The position numbers and the translations under genes were made by a program. The notes beneath the pieces are model-generated. The model was not told where the DNA came from, did not search any database, and worked only from the letters and a program-made list of their open reading frames with translations. This document shows positions 42,405 to 47,476 of a stretch of 47,476 nucleotides of DNA, piece by piece. The stretch is from Ornithinimicrobium sp. F0845 (lineage in GTDB: Bacteria > Actinomycetota > Actinomycetes > Actinomycetales > Dermatophilaceae). The DNA lies in contig NZ_JALKAL010000001.1 in assembly GCF_023015765.1 (NCBI RefSeq), positions 1-47,476 of the forward strand, read 5' to 3'. How positions within the stretch are numbered: position 1 is the stretch's first letter; each line of letters begins with the position of its first letter.

Positions 42405-43601
42405 ATGGAGGACGTCGTCGTCATCGGTGCGGGCATCGTGGGTCTGGCCACCGCCCGGGCGCTGCTGCGCGCCCGCCCCGGCCTGTCCGTGACCGTCCTC
42501 GACAAGGCGGACGACGTCGCCACCGCCCAGACCGGTCACAACTCGGGCGTCATCCACGCCGGCATCTACTACGCCCCCGGCTCGCTCAAGGCGAGGCTGT
42601 GCCGCGCGGGGGAGGCTGCGACGAAGGCCTTCTGCGACGAGCACGGCATCTCGTATGCCGTGCCCGGCAAGTTGGTCGTCGCCACCGAAGAGCCCGAGGT
42701 CGTGCGGCTGCGCGCGCTGGGCGAGCGGGCGGCGCAGAACGGGATCGAGCTCGAGTCGGTCGACGGGGCCAGGCTGCGTGCGCTGGAGCCGAACGTCCGG
42801 GGCCTGGAGGCGCTGCTGTCCCCGGCGACCGGGATCGTGGACTTCCGCGAGGTCGCCCGCGCCATGGCTGCCGAACTGGTGGCGTCGGGTGTGCGGGTCG
42901 TCACCCGGGCGGCCGTGCGGTCCATCGCCGAGGACGGCACGGGCGTGCACCTGGAGTCCGACACCGGGGAGTTGCGAGCCCGCGCGCTGGTCGCCTGCGC
43001 CGGACTGCAGGCCGACCGGGTCGCCCGGATGGGCGGGCTCGACGTGAGGTTCCGGATCGTGCCCTTCCGCGGGGAGTACTACCAGCTGCCCGCCGCCAAG
43101 AACGATCTCGTGACGCGGCTCATCTATCCGGTGCCCGACCCGGAGCTGCCCTTCCTCGGGGTGCACCTCTCGCCCACGATCGACGGCCGCGTGACGGTCG
43201 GCCCCAACGCGGTCCTCGGCCTGTCCCGGGAGGGCTATCCCAGGGGAGCTGTCCGCCTGCGGGACGTGGCGTCATACTCGCTGTTCCCGGGGATGTGGCG
43301 GTTCGGGCGAGGCAACCTGCGGACCGGGCTGTCGGAGGCGCGCGACTCGGTCTTCCGGTCGGGCTACCTGCGGCAGGTGCAGAAGTACGCCCCGTCGCTC
43401 ACGGTCGAGGACCTGCTGCCCTATCCGGCCGGGATCCGTGCGCAGGCGATCACTCGCACCGGGCGGCCCGTGGAGGACTTCCTGCTGCGGCACACCGCCC
43501 GCCAGGTCCACGTGTGCAACGCACCCTCCCCGGCGGCGACTTCGGCGATCCCGATCGGCGAGCGGGTCGGTCGGTCCGTCCTGGGTGTGCTCGACCGGTG
43601 A
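42405..43601 (+). CDS. lhgO: L-2-hydroxyglutarate oxidase
   Basis: 398 residues of the DAO superfamily. VVVIGAGIVGLATARALL (FAD dinucleotide motif) is near residues 4-21, and QTGHNSGVIHAGIYYAPGSLKARLCRAGEAA is the hallmark of LhgO. VVPFRGEYYQLP-type and PVPDPELPFLGVHL segments and a VCNAPSPAATSAIPIGERV C-terminus match the family. It oxidises L-2-hydroxyglutarate to 2-oxoglutarate, feeding electrons to the respiratory chain. The G-rich tract GAGAGGGGGCGGC precedes the ATG. It ends next to the expanded palindromic element, 55 nt downstream. Confidence 0.9.
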   Translation: MEDVVVIGAGIVGLATARALLRARPGLSVTVLDKADDVATAQTGHNSGVIHAGIYYAPGSLKARLCRAGEAATKAFCDEHGISYAVPGKLVVATEEPEVVRLRALGERAAQNGIELESVDGARLRALEPNVRGLEALLSPATGIVDFREVARAMAAELVASGVRVVTRAAVRSIAEDGTGVHLESDTGELRARALVACAGLQADRVARMGGLDVRFRIVPFRGEYYQLPAAKNDLVTRLIYPVPDPELPFLGVHLSPTIDGRVTVGPNAVLGLSREGYPRGAVRLRDVASYSLFPGMWRFGRGNLRTGLSEARDSVFRSGYLRQVQKYAPSLTVEDLLPYPAGIRAQAITRTGRPVEDFLLRHTARQVHVCNAPSPAATSAIPIGERVGRSVLGVLDR

Positions 43602-43656
43602 GCGGGCCGGAGGCTCGCGGCGGAGGTGACCCCAGCGGTGGGCGTCAGGCAGGGTC

Positions 43657-43850
43657 CTCGGAGACGTGACACTGGTGCACGACACGCACCAGTCCAGGGC
43701 TGGTGCACGCCACGCGCCAGGCCAAAACCTGGTGCACGCCACGCGCCGGCCCAAGACCTGGTGCACGCCACGCACCAGCCCAAGACCTGGTGCATGACAG
43801 ACGCCAGCCCGGGGCTGGTGCATCAGGGACACCAATGTCACGTCTCCGAG
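43657..43850. repeat. Palindromic element copy 3 with expanded internal ~29-bp array
   Basis: The ends 43657-43677 and 43830-43850 are reverse complements at 20 of 21 bases (CTCGGAGACGTGACACTGG...). Between them a ~29-bp unit with consensus start CTGGTGCACGCCACGC recurs five times (starts 43672, 43700, 43729, 43758, 43787; lengths 28-29) plus a partial sixth at 43815. It is the same element as 26193-26239 and 27879-27952 with its core amplified. It lies between two convergent genes. Confidence 0.93.
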
Positions 43851-43856
43851 AGGTGG

Positions 43857-43974
43857 CCACCCGGGCAGTGCTCACGCACGCAACAACCCGAGGCGGCCAT
43901 CCGGGCAGTGCTCACGCACGCAATAACGAGACGTCCACCCGGGCAGTGCTTACGTACGCAACAAGCCCGAGGCG
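43857..43974. repeat. Tandem triplication of the 3' end of the aminotransferase gene
   Basis: Three direct repeats, 43857-43896, 43897-43934 and 43935-43974 (38-40 bp each), share CC(A/-)CCGGGCAGTGCTCACGCACGC-type sequence. Unit 3 contains the stop codon and final codons (LDASGLLRT) of the aminotransferase gene ending at 43950; the other two units are copies of that tail placed after the stop. Units begin 6 nt after the palindromic element. Confidence 0.85.
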
Positions 43975-45110
43975 TCCAACCGGTCGAGCGCCTCGTCGAT
44001 CTCCCCGGTGCCGCCGGCGAAGCTGAGCCGCACCCACTGGTGGCCGTGCACGGTGTCGAAGTCGACGCCCGGCGTCAGCGCCACCCCGGTCGCGGCCAGC
44101 ACGTCCTGGCACCACCGCAGCGAGTCGTCGGTCAGGTGCGAGATGTCGCACCAGGCGTAGAACGCGCCGTCCGGGGGAGCGAACGAGGTGAGCCCCAGCT
44201 CGGGCAGACGGCGCAGCAGCAGGTCCCGGTTCTCGGCATACCGCGCGACGTGGCCGTCCAGCTCCCGCTGGGCCTCGGGGGTGAAGGCGGCCAGCGCGGC
44301 GTGCTGGGAGATCGCCGGCGGGCAGATGTTGAGGTTCCCGGTCAGCACCTCCATCGGCCGACGCAGCGCCTCGGGCACGATCGCCCAGCCAAGGCGCCAG
44401 CCGGTCATCGAGAAGTACTTGCTGACCGAGCCCACCACGACCGACTCGCGGCTGGTCTGCCAGGCGCTCGCGACCGGCCGGCCGTAGGTCACGCCGTGAT
44501 AGATCTCGTCGCTGATCAGCAGGCAGCCGGCCTCCTCGCACCAGCGGGCGATCGCCGCGAGCTCGTCGGCGTCGATCACCGTGCCGGTCGGGTTGGCCGG
44601 GCTGGCCACGATCAATCCCTTCGGCGGCTCCGGCAGGGCTTCCAGCATGGCCACGGTCGGCTGGTAGCGCGTCTCCGGGCCGCAGTCGAGCTCGAGCACC
44701 TCGCAGCCGAGGGCGGCCAGCGTGTTCCGGTATGCCGGATAACCCGGCCGTGTCATGGCCACCCGGTCACCAGCCTCGAAGGCCGCCAGGAACAGTGTCG
44801 TGAACGCGCCGGAGCTGCCGGTCATGACGATCACGTCAGCGGGGTCGACGTCCACGGCATATGAGTCCCGGTGGTGCTCGGCGATGGCCTGCCGGAGGGG
44901 CAGTATGCCGGTCGCCTCGGTGTAGCCGAGCACCTCACCCTGGAGGGCACTCACCGCCGCCTCGCGGACCGCCCGGGGTGCCGGCGTGGACGGCTGCCCC
45001 GCGCACAGGAAGATCGCGTCACCGTGCGTGCGCTCCCGCTCGGCCGCGGCCGCGAGCACCTCCATCACGTGGAACGGCTCGACGTTGCTGCGGCTGGACG
45101 CGGTCACCAT
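43950..45110 (-). CDS. Pyridoxal-phosphate-dependent aminotransferase (class I/II)
   Basis: 386 residues. PLP motifs: VIVMTGSSGAFTTLF (phosphate-loop helix), RPGYPAYRNTLAALGCEVL, GLIVASPANPTGTVI with the conserved Asn, LLISDEIYHGVTYG with the ring-Asp, and GSVSKYFSMTGWRLGW with the cofactor Lys231. The final Arg region, HQWVRLSFAGG, is present. Amino-donor specificity is not readable; it resembles MalY/aspartate-type enzymes of fold I. It starts at ATG 45110, 67 nt after the upp stop. The last codons lie in a tandem-repeat unit. Confidence 0.92.
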   Translation of the reverse strand: MVTASSRSNVEPFHVMEVLAAAAERERTHGDAIFLCAGQPSTPAPRAVREAAVSALQGEVLGYTEATGILPLRQAIAEHHRDSYAVDVDPADVIVMTGSSGAFTTLFLAAFEAGDRVAMTRPGYPAYRNTLAALGCEVLELDCGPETRYQPTVAMLEALPEPPKGLIVASPANPTGTVIDADELAAIARWCEEAGCLLISDEIYHGVTYGRPVASAWQTSRESVVVGSVSKYFSMTGWRLGWAIVPEALRRPMEVLTGNLNICPPAISQHAALAAFTPEAQRELDGHVARYAENRDLLLRRLPELGLTSFAPPDGAFYAWCDISHLTDDSLRWCQDVLAATGVALTPGVDFDTVHGHQWVRLSFAGGTGEIDEALDRLDASGLLRT

Positions 45111-45177
45111 GCAGGCAACCTATCCGGCCGTGCGTGTGGCCCGGGTGGGGGACGGTGGACGCCCCGTGCCCGCCTGC

Positions 45178-45816
45178 TCAGATCACTCCGTAGAGCCGAT
45201 CGCCCGCGTCGCCGAGACCGGGCACGATGTAGCCGTGCTCGTTGAGCCGCTCGTCGATGGCGCCGGTGACGAGCGTGACCGGCGGCTCCAGATCCTTCAG
45301 CTCCTCCTCCAGCAGCGCGATGCCCTCTGGGGCGCTGAGGAGCGTGATGGCGGTGATGTCGTGGGCGCCCCGCTCGGCCAGGAAGTGGACCGCCGCAGCG
45401 AGGGTGCCGCCGGTCGCGAGCATCGGGTCCAGGGCGTAGCACTGCCGGTTCGACAGGTCGTCCGGCAGCCGGTTGGCGTAGGTGTGCGCCTCGAGGGTCT
45501 CCTCGTTGCGGACCATGCCCAGGAAGCCGACCTCGGCGGTGGGCAGCATCCGCATCATCCCGTCGAGCATCCCGAGCCCGGCCCGCAGGATCGGCACCAC
45601 GAGCGGCTTGGGCGTCGACAGGTGGATGCCCGTCGTCGGGGCGACGGGGGTCTCGATCTCGAACGGGCTGACCCGCACCTCGCGCGTCGCCTCGTAGGCC
45701 AGGAGTGTGACCAGCTCATCGGCCAGCCGACGGAAGGTCGGGGTGTCGGTCCGCTTGTCGCGCAGGTAGGTGAGTTTGTGGGCGATCAGCGGGTGGTCGG
45801 CAACGTGGACGCGCAT
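45178..45816 (-). CDS. upp: Uracil phosphoribosyltransferase
   Basis: 212 residues, the normal length for Upp. [30 protein letters not shown] opens the family. [27 protein letters not shown] (residues 130-143, PRPP-binding loop) and [11 protein letters not shown] at the end are diagnostic. It converts uracil and PRPP to UMP for pyrimidine salvage. It starts at ATG 45816 and is divergent from the hydrolase gene at 45972. Confidence 0.97.
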   Translation of the reverse strand: MRVHVADHPLIAHKLTYLRDKRTDTPTFRRLADELVTLLAYEATREVRVSPFEIETPVAPTTGIHLSTPKPLVVPILRAGLGMLDGMMRMLPTAEVGFLGMVRNEETLEAHTYANRLPDDLSNRQCYALDPMLATGGTLAAAVHFLAERGAHDITAITLLSAPEGIALLEEELKDLEPPVTLVTGAIDERLNEHGYIVPGLGDAGDRLYGVI

Positions 45817-45971
45817 ACTGCGAACCTACCTGCTGGGCCTGGCTGCGACGACCCCCTCGGGCGGGGACCGCTCAGTTTCGTCCGGCGTCCTGGTCGGTCC
45901 GGGTGCCGAAAAGAAATCGGCCGGACCGGCAGCCGCCTGGCAGGCTGGACCCGAGGACGTGAGGAGGAACC

Positions 45972-46829
45972 ATGACGACATCAGCGGAAACCACCGGCAC
46001 AGCACCCATCGAGACTGGCTACGCACCGGTCAACGGGCTGCAGATGTACTACGAGCTGCACGGCCCCGACACCGGCACCCCACTGCTCCTGCTCCACGGC
46101 GGCCTGTTCAACATCGACCTGCAGTTCGGGCCGCTGCTGCCCGGCCTGAGCGAGGGCCGGCGCGTCATCGCGACCGACTTCCAGGGTCACGGGCGCACCA
46201 ACGACGCCGACCGGCTCCTGACGACTGCCGGCCTGACCGCCGACGTGGTCGCCCTGCTGGAGCACCTGGGGGTGGGCGAGGTCGACGTCTTCGGTTACAG
46301 CGTCGGCGGTGCCGTCGCGCTGCAGCTGAGCATCGAGCACCCGGAGCTGATCCGGCGGGCCATCATCTCCTCGGTCTCCTTCGACCCCTCCGGCAACCGC
46401 GGCTCGGAGAACGCCGAGGCCGTCGCGGAGATGACGGTCGACATGATTGCGGGGACCCCGATGGAGGCCGACTATCTCGCCAAGTCGCCCCACCCCGACA
46501 AGTTGCAGACGCTGCTGGACAAGCTCGGCTCCTACGGCGCGGGCGAGGACGGCTGGTCCGAGGACGCGATCCGGGGCATCACTGCGTCGACCCTGTTCAC
46601 GGTGGGCGACTCCGACATGGTTCGTCTCGAGCACGCGATCCGGTTCCTGCAGCTGCGCGGCGGTGATGTCAACGGCGACTTCGAGGGCGTCCCGTCCTCG
46701 CAGCTGGCGGTGCTGCCGGGCACGACCCACTTCGGCGGCCTGGCGAACCCTTCCCTCGTCCTGGAGATCGTGCGCCCCTTCCTCGACGCGGCGGCGTCGC
46801 AGGCCTGGGACACGGAGGGCACCGGGTGA
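45972..46829 (+). CDS. Alpha/beta hydrolase
   Basis: 285 residues. LLLLHGGLFNIDLQF provides the oxyanion region, VIATDFQGHGRTNDADRL the family loop, and VDVFGYSVGGAVALQLS the nucleophile Ser (G-x-S-x-G). VLPGTTHFGGLANP gives the catalytic His, and VGDSDMV the probable Asp. This is the haloperoxidase/haloalkane-dehalogenase-like set. AGGAGG lies 4 nt before ATG 45972. It overlaps the next gene by 4 nt, so it is co-translated with tadA. Substrate unknown. Confidence 0.9.
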   Translation: MTTSAETTGTAPIETGYAPVNGLQMYYELHGPDTGTPLLLLHGGLFNIDLQFGPLLPGLSEGRRVIATDFQGHGRTNDADRLLTTAGLTADVVALLEHLGVGEVDVFGYSVGGAVALQLSIEHPELIRRAIISSVSFDPSGNRGSENAEAVAEMTVDMIAGTPMEADYLAKSPHPDKLQTLLDKLGSYGAGEDGWSEDAIRGITASTLFTVGDSDMVRLEHAIRFLQLRGGDVNGDFEGVPSSQLAVLPGTTHFGGLANPSLVLEIVRPFLDAAASQAWDTEGTG

Positions 46830-47308
46830 GGGAGGTGCCCGTCTGGGGTGCGGGGGAGTATGCCGTGTGGATGCGGGAGGCCCTCGACCTCGCCGCCGGT
46901 GCCGAGCAGGGCGGGGACGTGCCGATCGGGGCGCTCGTCATGTCTCCCGACGGCGTGGTCGTCGGTCGCGGGTTCAACGTGCGCGAGGTGCTGCACGACC
47001 CGACCGGCCACGCCGAGGTGGTGGCGCTGCGCGAGGCCGGGGCGGCCCTGGGCCGGTGGCGCCTGGAGGACTGCACGCTCGTCGCGACGCTGGAGCCGTG
47101 CGCGATGTGCGCCGGTGCCGCGGTGCTCGCGCGGGTGTCCCGGATCGTCTTCGGCGCCTGGGACCCGAAGGCCGGGGCCTGCGGCTCGGTGTGGGATCTG
47201 CCGCGCGACCGCAGGGCGCTGCACCGCCCGGAAGTGGTCGGCGGGGTGCTCGAGACCGAGTGCGCCGCGGCCCTCGTCGATTTCTTCGGCCCCCACCGCC
47301 TCGGGTAA
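46826..47308 (+). CDS. tadA: tRNA-specific adenosine deaminase
   Basis: 160 residues. The zinc site is HAEVVALREA (residues 62-71) and PCAMCAGAAV (91-100), with Glu64 as the proton shuttle. NVREVLHDPTGHAE and FGAWDPKAGACGS also fit TadA over other cytidine deaminase-like proteins. It converts A34 to inosine in tRNA-Arg(ACG). Starts at GTG 46826, overlapping the hydrolase gene; the tRNA-Ser gene begins 11 nt after its stop. Confidence 0.95.
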   Translation: MREVPVWGAGEYAVWMREALDLAAGAEQGGDVPIGALVMSPDGVVVGRGFNVREVLHDPTGHAEVVALREAGAALGRWRLEDCTLVATLEPCAMCAGAAVLARVSRIVFGAWDPKAGACGSVWDLPRDRRALHRPEVVGGVLETECAAALVDFFGPHRLG

Positions 47309-47318
47309 CCTGCCTGGC

Positions 47319-47408
47319 GGTGGCGTGTCCGAGCGGCCTAAGGAGCACGCCTCGAAAGCGTGTGAGGGCGCAAGTCCTCCGTGGGTTCAAATCCCACCGC
47401 CACCGCCA
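47319..47408 (+). tRNA. tRNA-Ser (anticodon CGA)
   Basis: Acceptor stem GGTGGCG (47319-47325) pairs with CGCCACC (47398-47404), followed by discriminator G and an encoded CCA (47406-47408). The anticodon loop CTCGAAA gives CGA at 47353-47355, reading UCG codons. It has the long variable arm of a serine tRNA and the T-arm GTGGGTTCAAATCCCAC. Complete and unremarkable. Confidence 0.97.
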
Positions 47409-47414
47409 GTTGTC

Positions 47415-47452
47415 CTGAGTCGCGACACCGTCCACACGGTGTCGCGACTCAG
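47415..47452 (+). terminator. Perfect 17-bp hairpin after tRNA-Ser
   Basis: CTGAGTCGCGACACCGT (47415-47431), loop CCAC, ACGGTGTCGCGACTCAG (47436-47452): a 17-bp perfect stem 6 nt after the tRNA. No T-tract follows, so termination is plausible but not certain. It may also be an inverted repeat of mobile origin, since tRNA-Ser 3' ends are common integration sites. Confidence 0.7.
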
Positions 47453-47476
47453 CTGTGTGCGGGGGCGACTGCCGGC

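Noticed and set aside
41292-43166. 624-residue minus-strand open frame
   Set aside because: It is the antisense shadow of the anti-sigma candidate and lhgO genes. It is rich in Arg, Gly and Pro as expected of high-GC antisense frames and lacks a ribosome-binding site.
43672-43833. CRISPR-like array of ~29-bp repeats
   Set aside because: The repeats are adjacent with no unique spacers, and the units are degenerate and flanked by the element's own inverted repeats. No cas genes are present.

Overview
The window is high-GC DNA with many GTG starts, tightly overlapping genes, a DtxR/IdeR-type iron box and an actinobacterial-style B12 riboswitch. It most likely comes from an actinobacterium; Micrococcales (Intrasporangiaceae or Ornithinimicrobium/Serinicoccus-like) is a guess from sequence style and was not tested. 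The left third (about 1-20,000) has somewhat lower GC and more irregular codon use than the rest, as is usual for a surface-polysaccharide locus.

Region 1 (79-21,049) is a cell-surface polysaccharide locus. A plus-strand arm (1521-6701) encodes a glycosyltransferase-like protein, an ABC exporter, a polysaccharide pyruvyl transferase and a GT2. It converges on a long minus-strand operon (16,454 down to 6775) with a GT4-GT2 fusion, a Wzy/O-antigen-ligase-like membrane protein, four GT4-type enzymes and two GT2 enzymes. Most of these genes are joined by 4-bp overlaps. Just upstream on the same strand lie def, a mycothiol-dependent maleylpyruvate isomerase-like gene, a bPH2 membrane protein and another GT4; a further GT4 diverges from that one. 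The left edge holds two decayed genes: a second pyruvyl transferase and a beta-propeller sugar-enzyme-like protein.

Region 2 (21,132-28,045) has an AbiE-type toxin-antitoxin pair with a broken toxin, an atypical OmpR-type regulator, and a cobalamin-riboswitch-controlled ECF transporter (T subunit, fused double ATPase, S subunit). Region 3 (28,127-32,340) is an iron-box-controlled siderophore uptake operon in which three of four genes carry single-base frameshifts.

Region 4 (32,341-39,805) contains a repeat with a hairpin, a truncated second copy of the ECF S-subunit gene, a formylglycine-generating enzyme next to a Cys-type arylsulfatase (its probable substrate), and a 1197-residue STAND-like NTPase with TPR repeats. 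Region 5 (39,863-47,476) is more housekeeping in nature: two alpha/beta hydrolases, an ECF sigma factor with a candidate membrane anti-sigma partner, LhgO, an aminotransferase, upp, tadA and tRNA-Ser(CGA).

The most unusual signal is a family of three palindromic elements sharing the terminal inverted repeat GGACGTGACACTGGTG (GAGACGTGACACTGGTG in the third copy). Two are read in frame inside the ECF transporter proteins and the third lies between convergent genes. They contain zero, one and five copies of an internal ~29-bp repeat, which suggests an element that grows by expansion of its core.
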